This document shows positions 1 through 8,412 of a stretch of DNA of 64,000 nucleotides, piece after piece. The translations under genes and the position numbers were made by a program. Position 1 is the stretch's first letter. Every line of letters begins with the position of its first letter. The stretch is from Thermomicrobium sp. 4228-Ro (GTDB lineage Bacteria; Chloroflexota; Chloroflexia; Thermomicrobiales; Thermomicrobiaceae): the NCBI RefSeq assembly GCF_026241205.1, contig NZ_JAPFQM010000001.1:1798001-1862000 (forward strand), given 5' to 3'. The notes beneath the pieces were generated by a model. That model did not search any database. It saw only the letters and a program-made list of their open reading frames with translations, and was not told where the DNA came from.

Positions 1-141
1 GTGGGCATGCGGACTTCGCTTGATCGCCATGACGAGCGTGCCAGGGAGCCGGATGTGATCCGTGAAATTCCCGCGACCGGTGATGAGTCGCGGATCCTCG
101 CGTCGCTTGACTGCTGCGCCGAACAGTTTGGTGACAGCCAT
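1..141 (-). CDS. coxL: Aerobic carbon monoxide dehydrogenase large subunit, N-terminal part only
   Basis: The first 47 codons of a gene that runs off the left edge. The N-terminus contains KRREDPRLITGRGNFTDHI, typical of the molybdopterin-binding large subunit of xanthine-oxidase-family CO dehydrogenases. The start is the ATG at 141 after a GGAGGGAGCC ribosome site. It lies 53 nt downstream of coxS in the same direction. The active-site loop that separates true form I CoxL from other family members is outside the window, so substrate specificity is inferred from the CoxS and CoxG neighbours. Confidence 0.85.
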   Translation of the reverse strand, partial: MAVTKLFGAAVKRREDPRLITGRGNFTDHIRLPGTLVMAIKRSPHAH

Positions 142-194
142 GGCTCCCTCCTTCGCTGCGAGGTGCCCGGAAGCCAGCCGCTCGACCCTTCGGT

Positions 195-665
195 TCAGCT
201 CCCGCTGCGCATCTTCTCAGCCGCGTATTGGATCGCTCGCACGATGTTCTGGTAACCGGTGCAGCGGCACAGGTTCCCCTCGATCGCGTGGCGGATTTCC
301 TCTTCCGTCGGATTCGGGTTGCGCTGGAGGAAGTCGACTGCGGTCATGATCATGCCGGGCGTGCAGTACCCGCACTGCAGGCCGTGCTTTTCCCAGAACC
401 CTTCCTGAACCGGGTGCAGCTGCCCGTCGCGGGCCAGCCCCTCGATCGTGGTGATTTCGGCCCCGTCGGCCTGCACCGCGAAGATCGTGCAGGACTTGAC
501 TGCCTTGCCGTTCATCAGGATGGTGCAAGCACCGCACTGGCTGGTGTCGCACCCGATATGCGTCCCAGTGAGGTTGAGTACGTCGCGGAGATAATGGACG
601 AGCAAGAGTCGCGGTTCGACGTCGTGCGTGTAGGTCACGCCGTTGACGGTAACGGTGATCTGCAT
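195..665 (-). CDS. coxS: Aerobic CO dehydrogenase small subunit, 2x[2Fe-2S]
   Basis: A 156-residue iron-sulfur subunit that passes electrons from the molybdenum subunit to the flavin subunit of aerobic CO dehydrogenase in the cytoplasm. Two [2Fe-2S] sites are visible: a plant-ferredoxin-like site with Cys39, Cys44, Cys47 and Cys59, and a C-terminal site with Cys98, Cys101, Cys133 and Cys135 (CGYCTPG and CRCTG). Length is normal for the family. The ATG follows AAAGGAG. It sits between coxG and coxL. No coxM (FAD subunit) separates coxS from coxG, so coxM must be elsewhere, perhaps beyond coxL. Confidence 0.93.
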   Translation of the reverse strand: MQITVTVNGVTYTHDVEPRLLLVHYLRDVLNLTGTHIGCDTSQCGACTILMNGKAVKSCTIFAVQADGAEITTIEGLARDGQLHPVQEGFWEKHGLQCGYCTPGMIMTAVDFLQRNPNPTEEEIRHAIEGNLCRCTGYQNIVRAIQYAAEKMRSGS

Positions 666-716
666 GCCCTCACTCCTTTCCGCTCACCTCGTGCGCATCC
701 CACTCGCGAACGATCG

Positions 717-1163
717 CTACTGGCTCGCTCCCATATTGCGCTCGATACAGGAGAAAAACTGCTCGATCATCCGTTTGGCGACACCTCCCAGCATCCGCTG
801 CGCAACACCGGCGAAGGGGCCACCCAGCTCGACATCACCTTCGTAGACGATTTCGGTCGTCTGCTCGTCGACAGCTCTCAGCTGGACCGAACCGTTCCCG
901 CGGGCAAAGCCGGGCTTCCCCTGTCCCTCGATCGCCATCCGGTATGACTCGGGTGGATTGATATCGGAGAGCTGAACTTTCCCGGTGAAGGTACCCTTGA
1001 CTGGACCGATCGCCACCGTCATCGCCATTTCGTACTGGTCCGGCGCGACCCGGTTGAGTTGCTCGACACCGGGTAGACAATTGGCGATAGCCTGTGGATC
1101 GGTCAGCTGGGAAAAGACCGCTTCGCGCGGCGCTCGAATCGTGTACGAACCTGAGATTTTCAC
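717..1163 (-). CDS. coxG: CoxG family protein (SRPBCC fold)
   Basis: A 148-residue CoxG-type protein. The N-terminus VKISGSYTIRAPREAVFSQL and the later segment PGVEQL are typical of the CO dehydrogenase subunit G / SRPBCC family, which in other CO oxidisers helps to attach the enzyme to the membrane and feed electrons into the respiratory chain. The frame is open further upstream, but GTG at 1163 was chosen because AAGGGAG lies just before it and homology begins there. It is followed after 51 nt by coxS, so coxG-coxS-coxL probably form one transcript. Confidence 0.85.
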   Translation of the reverse strand: MKISGSYTIRAPREAVFSQLTDPQAIANCLPGVEQLNRVAPDQYEMAMTVAIGPVKGTFTGKVQLSDINPPESYRMAIEGQGKPGFARGNGSVQLRAVDEQTTEIVYEGDVELGGPFAGVAQRMLGGVAKRMIEQFFSCIERNMGASQ

Positions 1164-1304
1164 CCTCGCTCCCTTCCCCTGTTCGGCCTCGCACGCACTA
1201 CCCGCCACCTGTTCCGTCTTCGGTCCTATCAACCTCACGGACGAGTCATCGCTCCGGCATTGGCTTGATCGCAACGACTCGGCGGGTTCGTGGCATCCAA
1301 CCTC

Positions 1305-1333
1305 ATCATACGGCCGATCTTGAGCATGGTCAA
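1305..1333 (-). promoter_or_regulatory. Promoter of the cox genes
   Basis: On the minus strand, TTGACC (1333-1328) and TATGAT (1310-1305) are separated by 17 nt, close to the primary sigma-factor consensus. It points at coxG with a leader of about 135 nt. Confidence 0.6.
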
Positions 1334-1403
1334 GAGGTGTGTGGAGCGAGAGGAGGCGTGTTCCTGAAACCACCGGCAGTGGTGGGGGCATGCACAGAGT
1401 GGC

Positions 1404-2165
1404 TCACCAACCGAATGGGATATTGCGTCGCGGGCTGAGTGGCGGGTAGACCGGGTGTGTGAGGAAGTAGGAACAACGGTGCCAGAAGGCCTGCACCTCT
1501 TCGGGAACGAGGAAGCGGGTGAGGATAGCCCCGATGCGGGCACGATGGCGCAGCAGCCGCTCCAGGTCCCAAAGCAGATGGTGGGGAATCGGCTCGCCGC
1601 AGAAATCCCAGATCACTGTTCGGAGCTTGGGGTCGACATGGAACGTCAATCCGTGATCGATGCCCCAGATACGGCAATCGTAGCGGCCCTGGAACAGGTG
1701 ACTGCCCTTGCGGTCGGCGTTATTGGTCACGAGATCGAACAGGGCGATGCGCTGAAGCTGATCGCGGAGCGCCCGGCCGCGCAGCGGCCGATCGTCCGGC
1801 TCGACATAGAGCTGCATGGTTCCGATGCCGTACGGTCCGTCGCGGATGACCGTGGGAGGGATGAATGCCCAGCCCAGTAGCCGGCTCAAGAGATAACTCG
1901 CGTATTCGCGCCGGTAGAGAGTGCCCGCGGGGAAGTCCCACAGTGGCGTTTCTCCCCGGGCTGGTTTGTAGATGCCGATGAGGTTCGGAACGAGGTCCTG
2001 CTCGAGCACGACCGCGAACGTGCCGTTGGTGCCCCACGGGACGAGGTCCATCTGCGCGATGGTCCCATGCCGCAAGGCACGGAGCAGTCTGCGAACGTGC
2101 TGTGGGCCGTGAGCTGTCGTGAGCCAGTAGCGGGTCGTTCGGCGATCGGTTCGTGGAGTCGTCAT
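1404..2165 (-). CDS. SCO1664 family protein (PI3/4-kinase-like fold)
   Basis: A 253-residue protein of the SCO1664 family, common in Actinobacteria and distantly like phosphatidylinositol 3/4-kinases. Kinase-like motifs are visible: IYKPARGE (Lys67, candidate ATP-binding lysine), NNADRKGSH (148-156, catalytic-loop-like) and GIDHGLTFH (168-176, metal-binding-like). The substrate is unknown in the family. ATG at 2165 is preferred because homology begins soon after it. GTG at 2210 is an alternative. It is divergent from tig. The usual actinobacterial neighbours (DUF3090 protein and a histidine phosphatase) are not next to it here. Confidence 0.75.
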   Translation of the reverse strand: MTTPRTDRRTTRYWLTTAHGPQHVRRLLRALRHGTIAQMDLVPWGTNGTFAVVLEQDLVPNLIGIYKPARGETPLWDFPAGTLYRREYASYLLSRLLGWAFIPPTVIRDGPYGIGTMQLYVEPDDRPLRGRALRDQLQRIALFDLVTNNADRKGSHLFQGRYDCRIWGIDHGLTFHVDPKLRTVIWDFCGEPIPHHLLWDLERLLRHRARIGAILTRFLVPEEVQAFWHRCSYFLTHPVYPPLSPRRNIPFGW

Positions 2166-2416
2166 CGTTCGAGTGTCCGTGCGGTCTGGGATAACGACAT
2201 CGCGCTGCACAACGATACCATATGCAGGTTTCTGGTTGCCGGACGCCGCGAACGAGTACGATTAGGCTTGCACGTCGGCCCTCGGCAACGCTGGTGGCCG
2301 CAGAGCGCGGTCGCGACGGCTACCCCGAGGTAGCGCGAAACAGATCGAACCGGAGCGGCAACGGTGCAGTCGATCGGCACGCAGGCGCTGATGAACATGG
2401 ACAGGGAGGGGCGGTG

Positions 2417-3886
2417 GTGAAGGTCACGGTCGAGCGTCTGCCGCACAGTACGGTGCGACTCGACATCGCGGCGGACCAGGAAGAATTCGAAGAAGCAGTC
2501 GAGCGGGCGTTCCGGCGCATCAGTCAGCGGGTTCAGGTTCCGGGTTTCCGTCCTGGCCGCGCGCCACGACGGTTGGTCGAGCGCCGTGTTGGACGGGAAT
2601 ACATCATCGCCGAGGCGCAGCGCGAGCTGATGGATCGGCTGTACCGTGAAGCCTTGCAGCAGCACGACTTGGTCCCGGTTTCCGATCCGGAAGTGGAGGT
2701 CTACCAGGAAGAACCGCTCGCCTTCCGGGTCGAGGTACAGATCTATCCGCGCGCTGAACTCGATGGCTACCGGGACATCCGTGTGGAACCGCGCGAGGTC
2801 ACGGTCGCCGAAGAGGAAATCGACGAGGTGATCGAGCAGCTGCGTCGCGGGCAAGCGATCTGGCGGGTGCCAGCTGAGCCGCGCCGGCCGCAAGATGGCG
2901 ATCAGGTCGTGGTCGACATCGAAGCGTTCGAGGGTGACCAACCATTCCAGGAACCGCTGCGCAACGGGACGTTCGTGCTGGGCGAGAGCAATCTCTTCGC
3001 TGAGATCGATCAGGCCATTCGAAGCCTGCTGCCTGGCGAAGAGGCCGAGTTCGATATCACCTTTGCCGAGGATGACGAACGCATCAGTCCGGAGCTGCGC
3101 GGGAAAACGTTGCATTACAAGGTCAAGCTGCACGAAGTGAAAGAGCGCGAGCTTCCGGAACGCGACGACACGTTCGCGCAGTCGCTAGGCGCTGCGACGC
3201 TCGCCGAGCTGCGCGAACGGATCCGTCGCGACCTGTTGCGGCAGAAGGCCCAGGCGGCTCGGGCCGAGGTGCTCCAGACGGCGGTGGAGCGGTTGGTCGA
3301 AGTCGCCAAGCTGGAGCTTCCTCCAGCGCTGATCGATCGTCAGGTGGCGGCCGATATCGAGCGGCTGCGCGAGCGCCTGCGCCAGCAGGGGACGAGTTTG
3401 GAGGAGTACTTGCGCTTCCAAGGGAAGACGCTCGAGGAGTTCGCGCAGGAACTCCGACCGGAAGCGGAGGCCCGCTTGCGCCGGTACTTCGTCCTGGAGG
3501 CGTTCGCCGAGGCGGAGGGGATCCAGGTCAGCGAGGAGGAGCTGGAAGCGGAAATCGAGCGTTTGGCGACAGCGAGCGGTCGGCCTGACGAATACCGGGC
3601 CTTCTACAATGTCCCGTCGATCCGCAGCTATCTGGCAGACGAGCTGCACGAGCGCAAGGTCAGCGAACGACTGCTCGAGCTGGTGACGGAAGGCCGTGGT
3701 CCGGTCACCGGTGAAGCGGCGGCACTGCTCGCGGGTGGTGAAGGAGAGGAGTCCGGTGAAGCGCCGTCGAGCGAGCCGGGGGAGGAGCAACCGGTTGCCG
3801 ATGCGCCGTTGGCCGAAGCGGAAGCCAGCGGGACCTCGTCGGAATCGACCGAACACGTTCTAGTCGAAGACAGCGAACGAGGGTGA
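2417..3886 (+). CDS. tig: Trigger factor
   Basis: Ribosome-associated chaperone with peptidyl-prolyl isomerase activity, acting on nascent chains. The N-terminal ribosome-binding signature [10 protein letters not shown] is at residues 41-50, followed by the FKBP-like domain and the long helical C-terminal arms. GTG at 2417 was chosen because GGGAGG precedes it and VKVTVERLP is the usual family start. At 489 residues it is somewhat long: roughly the last 58 residues are a low-complexity acidic Glu/Ser/Ala tail absent from most trigger factors. It is the first gene of tig-clpP-clpX. Confidence 0.95.
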   Translation: MKVTVERLPHSTVRLDIAADQEEFEEAVERAFRRISQRVQVPGFRPGRAPRRLVERRVGREYIIAEAQRELMDRLYREALQQHDLVPVSDPEVEVYQEEPLAFRVEVQIYPRAELDGYRDIRVEPREVTVAEEEIDEVIEQLRRGQAIWRVPAEPRRPQDGDQVVVDIEAFEGDQPFQEPLRNGTFVLGESNLFAEIDQAIRSLLPGEEAEFDITFAEDDERISPELRGKTLHYKVKLHEVKERELPERDDTFAQSLGAATLAELRERIRRDLLRQKAQAARAEVLQTAVERLVEVAKLELPPALIDRQVAADIERLRERLRQQGTSLEEYLRFQGKTLEEFAQELRPEAEARLRRYFVLEAFAEAEGIQVSEEELEAEIERLATASGRPDEYRAFYNVPSIRSYLADELHERKVSERLLELVTEGRGPVTGEAAALLAGGEGEESGEAPSSEPGEEQPVADAPLAEAEASGTSSESTEHVLVEDSERG

Positions 3887-3900
3887 TCGTAGGAGGGACC

Positions 3901-4518
3901 ATGGACCGAGACATCCGACCCGAACTCGTTATTCCGATGGTGATCGAAACGACCAGTCGCGGGGAGCGAGCATACGACATCTACTCGCGGCTGCTGCGCG
4001 ATCGGATCGTCTTCCTCGGTACACCGATCGATGATCAGGTAGCCAACGCGGTGATCGCGCAGATGCTGTTCCTCGCTCACGAGAATCCGGAAGCGGATAT
4101 CAAGCTCTACATCAACAGCCCGGGAGGGTTGGTCTACGCTGGGCTGGCGATCTACGATACGATGCAGATGATCGAGCCGGATGTCGCGACCTACTGCATC
4201 GGTCTCGGCGCGAGCATGGCTGCAGTGTTGCTCGCGGCCGGTGCGAAGGGGAAGCGCTTCGCGCTGCCGCACTCGCGCGTGCTCATTCACCAGGGTACGT
4301 CCGGCTTCCGCGGATCGGTACCCGATATCGAGATCCAAGCTCGGGAGACACTCAACCTTACCACCATGTTGACCGAGCTTTTGGCGTTCCACACCGGGCA
4401 GCCGTTCGAGCGTGTCAAGCGTGACACCGAGCGTGACTACTTCATGAGCGCGTACGAGGCGAAGGAATACGGTATCGTTGACCACGTGCTCGAGCCGGTG
4501 AAGCTACAGCGGACTTGA
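3901..4518 (+). CDS. clpP: ATP-dependent Clp protease proteolytic subunit
   Basis: A 205-residue serine protease subunit that forms the double-heptamer chamber used by ClpX. Catalytic Ser105 (GASMAA), His130 (SRVLIHQ) and Asp179 (TERDYFMSA) are all present, so it should be active. ATG at 3901 follows AGGAGGG. It starts 14 nt after the tig stop and is followed 25 nt later by clpX, the classical order of this operon. Confidence 0.96.
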   Translation: MDRDIRPELVIPMVIETTSRGERAYDIYSRLLRDRIVFLGTPIDDQVANAVIAQMLFLAHENPEADIKLYINSPGGLVYAGLAIYDTMQMIEPDVATYCIGLGASMAAVLLAAGAKGKRFALPHSRVLIHQGTSGFRGSVPDIEIQARETLNLTTMLTELLAFHTGQPFERVKRDTERDYFMSAYEAKEYGIVDHVLEPVKLQRT

Positions 4519-4543
4519 TGGATCGAGGGTGGAGAAGGGGTAC

Positions 4544-5815
4544 ATGGGGATGACCACACGAGGGGGACGGGTCTTTTATCGGTGTTCGTTCTGCGGCAAG
4601 AGTCAGGAAGAGGTTCGCCGGCTCATCGCTGGCCCCAACGGGGTCTTCATTTGCGACGAGTGCGTCCAGCTGTGCCAAGAAATTATCCAGGAGGAGGCAC
4701 CGCAGAAGCGCTCCGTCCCCGCACTCACCCAAATACCCACACCAAAGCAGCTCTACGAGCAGCTCAGCCAGTATGTGATCGGGCAGGATCGTGCCAAGAA
4801 GGTTCTTTCCGTTGCTGTCTACAACCACTACAAGCGCATCTTGCTCGGTGAGGAGAGTGACGTCGAACTGCAGAAGAGCAATATCCTGCTCATCGGACCG
4901 ACCGGCAGTGGGAAAACTCTCCTGGCACAGACGCTGGCGAGGCTGCTCGACGTACCGTTTTCTATCTCGGACGCGACCACGTTGACCGAGGCTGGGTACG
5001 TCGGCGAGGATGTCGAGAACATTCTCTTGCGCCTGATCCAGGCAGCCGGCGGTGACATCCAGCGTGCGCAGATCGGCATCATCTACATCGATGAAATCGA
5101 CAAGATCGCACGCAAGAGCGACAGCCCCTCGATCACGCGCGACGTCTCTGGTGAGGGCGTCCAGCAGGCGCTCCTGAAGATTCTCGAAGGGACGATCGCC
5201 AACGTGCCGCCACATGGCGGACGGAAACATCCGCATCAGGAATACATCCAGATCGACACGAAAAATATCTTGTTCATTTGCGGTGGCGCCTTCGAGGGAC
5301 TCGACGAGATCGTGCGCCGTCGGATCGGTAAGGACTCGACGATCGGTTTCGGGAAGGCTGCTCGACAAGACGGGCGCGAGGAGAACGTGCTTCACCAGGT
5401 GATACCGGACGATCTCTTGAAGTTCGGCTTGATTCCAGAGTTCATCGGGCGGCTACCGGTCGTCGCGGCACTCGACCCCCTGACCCACGATGACCTCGTC
5501 CGGATTCTGGTCGAACCAAAGAATGCTTTGGTTAGGCAATATCAGAAGATGTTCGCACTGGACAACGTCGAGCTGATCTTCACCCCGGACGCCCTGCACG
5601 CAACAGCCGATCTCGCAGAACGTCGTGGCACTGGTGCGCGCGGCTTGCGCACGACGCTCGAGGAGGTGTTGTTAGACGTCATGTACGAGCTTCCGTCGAT
5701 GCAGGGTGTTCGCAAGTGCGTGGTGACGGCCGATGTCATCTACCGGCGGCGACCTCCGCTCCTCTTGACGGCCAACGACGAGCCGGTGGCGTTTCAGTAC
5801 GAGCAGAGTGCGTGA
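4544..5815 (+). CDS. clpX: Clp protease ATP-binding subunit ClpX
   Basis: An AAA+ unfoldase of about 423 residues that delivers substrates to ClpP. The N-terminal C4 zinc finger has Cys14, Cys17, Cys37 and Cys40. Walker A is GPTGSGKT (118-125), the pore loop is GYVGED, Walker B is IIYIDEID, and sensor 2 is [20 protein letters not shown] lies before two near ATGs, 4544 and 4550; GTG at 4529 is less likely. Transcribed with tig and clpP. A stem-loop follows the stop. Confidence 0.95.
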   Translation: MGMTTRGGRVFYRCSFCGKSQEEVRRLIAGPNGVFICDECVQLCQEIIQEEAPQKRSVPALTQIPTPKQLYEQLSQYVIGQDRAKKVLSVAVYNHYKRILLGEESDVELQKSNILLIGPTGSGKTLLAQTLARLLDVPFSISDATTLTEAGYVGEDVENILLRLIQAAGGDIQRAQIGIIYIDEIDKIARKSDSPSITRDVSGEGVQQALLKILEGTIANVPPHGGRKHPHQEYIQIDTKNILFICGGAFEGLDEIVRRRIGKDSTIGFGKAARQDGREENVLHQVIPDDLLKFGLIPEFIGRLPVVAALDPLTHDDLVRILVEPKNALVRQYQKMFALDNVELIFTPDALHATADLAERRGTGARGLRTTLEEVLLDVMYELPSMQGVRKCVVTADVIYRRRPPLLLTANDEPVAFQYEQSA

Positions 5816-6352
5816 ATCCCTACCGGATCGAGCGAGCGATGGACGACGGGCCGGGAGTTCCCGGCCCTCGCTCGTTTCTCGTTGTGCACTATTCCTTTTC
5901 AGACGACGATGTGGCGAGCGACGCTTCTCGTATTCCAGGATGTCCTGGAGATGTTCCCGATAGTGTTCGTACGTATCAGCCGCGACGAGCTCGCGAGTCA
6001 GTACCGGAGTGCGTTCGAGCAGTTCGAGCAATTTCTCGTGCGTCTTGAGGAAGCGATCCCAGACCTCGCGCAGAGACACGTGCTGGTTTCGACGGATGTC
6101 ATCCTCGTTGAAGGCATCGATATCTTCGACCGTCGGTGGCTCGCGACCTTCCTCGAGTGCCTGGATACGTTGCATCAGGATGCGTTCCCATGTCGCGATA
6201 TGAGCCATCATGTCCTTGAAGGAGTACGGGCCCCACGAACCGGTTTCGACGATCTCATGCTCGGTGAGGCTGCGCAGCGCATTGCGTAACTCCACCCAGG
6301 CGCTCTGGATCTCCTGCAGAATAGCCCGCCGTTCGTTGATATCGATCGCCAC
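5672..6352 (-). CDS. DinB-like four-helix-bundle protein with abnormal C-terminal tail
   Basis: Residues 1 to about 144 look like the DinB / ClbS-DfsB four-helix bundle, with His51, His130 and His134 as candidate metal ligands. The biochemical role is unknown. GTG at 6352 follows GGGAGGG. The frame then stays open for about 82 more residues, through the clpX terminator stem-loop and 144 nt antisense into clpX, before a stop at 5672. The tail is Arg-rich, unlike the domain, and is probably not ancestral. Either the native stop was lost or a frameshift or sequence error lies near 5920. Confidence 0.65.
   Translation of the reverse strand: MAIDINERRAILQEIQSAWVELRNALRSLTEHEIVETGSWGPYSFKDMMAHIATWERILMQRIQALEEGREPPTVEDIDAFNEDDIRRNQHVSLREVWDRFLKTHEKLLELLERTPVLTRELVAADTYEHYREHLQDILEYEKRRSPHRRLKRNSAQRETSEGRELPARRPSLARSGRDSRTLLVLKRHRLVVGRQEERRSPPVDDIGRHHALANTLHRRKLVHDV
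5829..5874 (+). terminator. Stem-loop after clpX
   Basis: A GGGCCGGG / CCCGGCCC stem (5848-5855 and 5860-5867) lies inside a longer CGAGCGA / TCGCTCG pairing and is followed by TTTCTC. It fits intrinsic termination of tig-clpP-clpX, though the T-run is weak. Confidence 0.6.
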
Positions 6353-6498
6353 CGCTCACCCTCCCTGTACCTCTCGTCTCGACAGCGATGGTTCGTCCTC
6401 CCTTCGAGCCTACCATGACCGGCGAACGTGCGCTGGCTGTTTCGCACCTCGGTTTCGTGAGGAGCGCAGGTGTTTCGACGGCGATCGAGGGGGAAGAC

Positions 6499-6525
6499 AA
6501 AAAATCCCGGGCCAGCTGGCCCGGG
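6499..6525 (-). terminator. Rho-independent terminator of the metallopeptidase homologue
   Basis: A perfect 20-bp GC-rich palindrome (6506-6525) is followed on the minus strand by ATTTTTT (6505-6499), just after the stop of the gene at 6541. It is the cleanest intrinsic terminator in the window. Confidence 0.85.
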
Positions 6526-6540
6526 CGTCGATAGGTGGGT

Positions 6541-7236
6541 TCACTCACTCCGGCGCTGCATGCCACTGACCACGCTGATCCAGTACAAGAGGTTCAATAC
6601 TGCAGCGACGAGACCGGCGACGTACGTCAATGCTGCGGCGTTGAGCACTTCTCGGTTCTGGTCGAGCTCAGTCCGGTCGACGATGCCCATGGTGGTGAGC
6701 GCGGCCAGCGCTCGCCGGCTGGCATCGAACTCGACCGGGAGCGTCAACAACGCGAAGAGTGTGCCGCTGGCAAAGAGTGCCACGCCGACCCACGCCAGCC
6801 CGGTGATCCCGACCAGGATCCCAGCGAGGATCATGATCCAGCCGAGATTGGTGCCGAGATTCACCACCGGTACGATGGCCGTTCGGAGTTGCAGAGGCAC
6901 GTACCCCTGCTGGTGCTGGATGGCGTGTCCGGTTTCCTGGGCAGCGATCCCGAGCGCGGCGACCGACCGCGCATAGTAGACCGGCTCAGAAAGACGAACG
7001 ACCCGGCGAAGCGGATCGTAGTGATCGGTGAGTTGCCCGGGCGTCACTTCCACTGGGATGTCGAAGAGCCCGTTGCGATCCAGGATCGCTCGCGCCACTT
7101 GTGCCCCGGACAATCCCAGCCGGTTCGGTATCTGACCATACTTGCCGACCGTCGATCGGACCCGCCACTGCGCGTAGAGCATCAGCAGCAGCGCCGGTGC
7201 GAGGAAGACGACATACATCGGATCGAAGTAGAACAT
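6541..7236 (-). CDS. YugP-like neutral zinc metallopeptidase homologue, membrane protein
   Basis: A 231-residue membrane protein of the YugP / Zn_peptidase_2 family. An N-terminal helix (about 8-23) is followed by the peptidase-like segment, then hydrophobic stretches at about 120-165 and 205-225. The motif normally reading HExxH is Q100-E-T-G-H104: the codon at 6939-6937 is CAG, so the first zinc ligand is Gln. The protein may be inactive or bind metal differently. ATG at 7236 follows GGAGGGTG; upstream extension of the frame is antisense to the prenyltransferase gene and was not accepted. Confidence 0.82.
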   Translation of the reverse strand: MFYFDPMYVVFLAPALLLMLYAQWRVRSTVGKYGQIPNRLGLSGAQVARAILDRNGLFDIPVEVTPGQLTDHYDPLRRVVRLSEPVYYARSVAALGIAAQETGHAIQHQQGYVPLQLRTAIVPVVNLGTNLGWIMILAGILVGITGLAWVGVALFASGTLFALLTLPVEFDASRRALAALTTMGIVDRTELDQNREVLNAAALTYVAGLVAAVLNLLYWISVVSGMQRRSE

Positions 7237-7377
7237 CGCTTCACCCTCCGTTTCTCGATCGTTCCACACCCGAGCAGCCGTCTGGTCGCCGCGACCACTC
7301 GGGTGTGCAACGATCGATAGAAGTATGGCTTGCGTCTCTCGGTATCGTCGAGAGTTCTGAAGAGTGGAGGAGATCCG

Positions 7378-8412
7378 GTGTTTGACGAACTCGCGCCAGT
7401 CGAGACCATCATGCGCGGCCTCGTCGCGCAGCACGATGAGCGGTTTCCGAAAGTGGCGGGCGCGTTGCCCCTCTATCAGGTCATCGCCTACCACTTCGGT
7501 TGGGTGGACGAGACGTTTCGACCGACGAATGCCGCGAGCGGCAAGCGTTTTCGCCCACTTCTCTGCCTCCGTTGTTGTGTCGCTGCAGGTGGTGATCCGG
7601 CGCAGGCCGCATGGGTCGCGGCAGCGATCGAGCTGCTCCATAACTTCACGCTCATCCATGACGATATCCAAGACCGGAGCGAGACGAGACGGCACCGGCC
7701 GACCGTCTGGTGGTTGTGGGGAGACGCACAAGCGATCAACGCTGGTGACGCACTCTTCACTCTCAGCCAACTCGCCGCACTGGAGGCTGCTCGCCGTCTC
7801 GAGACTGATCGTGGTACCGAGCTCCTTCGACGCTTCAACGACACGACGCTCCGCATCGTCGAGGGACAGGTGCTCGATCTGAGTTTCGAAGGTCGAGAGG
7901 CGGTCGAGGCTGACGCATATCTCACCATGATCGAGCGAAAGACGGCTGCCCTGGTGGCGTTCGCTGCTTGGGCTGGGGCGACAATGGCTGGAGCCTCGCC
8001 GGAACAGGCGGAAGGGTTCCACGAGTTCGGGCGTCTGCTCGGGCTCGGCTTCCAGTTGCAGGACGATTATCTCGGTATCTGGGGTGATCCAGCGCTTACC
8101 GGTAAGCCGCACGGCGACGATCTCCGGCGACGCAAAAAGAGCCTCCCGATCGTCAATTTGCTCCAGCGAGCGAGTCCAGTTGACCGCCGGAGGGTGCAGG
8201 AACTCTGGGCAGGTCTTCGTGACCTGCCACCGGAGGCTGTCGATGAGATCCTGGCTTTGCTCGATCGATACGACGTGCAGGCAAGCGTACGAGCAGAAGT
8301 CCGGGACTACCACGAGGCAGCGAGCAGGCTCCTCGAGAAGCTCGTGCCGGACCCGGTCAGGGCGCGACCGCTTCAGGAATTGGTCGAGCGCCTGGTGATT
8401 CGGGAAGGTTAG
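7378..8412 (+). CDS. Polyprenyl (probably geranylgeranyl) diphosphate synthase
   Basis: A 344-residue trans-isoprenyl diphosphate synthase condensing isopentenyl diphosphate onto allylic diphosphates in the cytoplasm. The first Asp-rich motif is DDIQD (95-99), with the paired arginines after it (ETRRHRPT); the second is QLQDDYLGIWGD. GTG at 7378 follows GGAGGAG. Chain length cannot be fixed from sequence alone. GGPP is likely because the window also encodes phytoene synthase and desaturase, but a longer quinone side-chain product is possible. Its stop overlaps the convergent gene by 4 nt. Confidence 0.88.
   Translation: MFDELAPVETIMRGLVAQHDERFPKVAGALPLYQVIAYHFGWVDETFRPTNAASGKRFRPLLCLRCCVAAGGDPAQAAWVAAAIELLHNFTLIHDDIQDRSETRRHRPTVWWLWGDAQAINAGDALFTLSQLAALEAARRLETDRGTELLRRFNDTTLRIVEGQVLDLSFEGREAVEADAYLTMIERKTAALVAFAAWAGATMAGASPEQAEGFHEFGRLLGLGFQLQDDYLGIWGDPALTGKPHGDDLRRRKKSLPIVNLLQRASPVDRRRVQELWAGLRDLPPEAVDEILALLDRYDVQASVRAEVRDYHEAASRLLEKLVPDPVRARPLQELVERLVIREG

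Noticed and set aside
228-947. A 239-codon plus-strand frame opposite coxS and coxG
   Set aside because: The minus strand carries iron-sulfur cysteine motifs and the SRPBCC protein; the plus frame is their shadow.
7237-8313. Long upstream extension of the metallopeptidase frame, giving a 590-residue protein
   Set aside because: The added part is antisense to the polyprenyl diphosphate synthase, lacks any domain, and a good ribosome site precedes the ATG at 7236.
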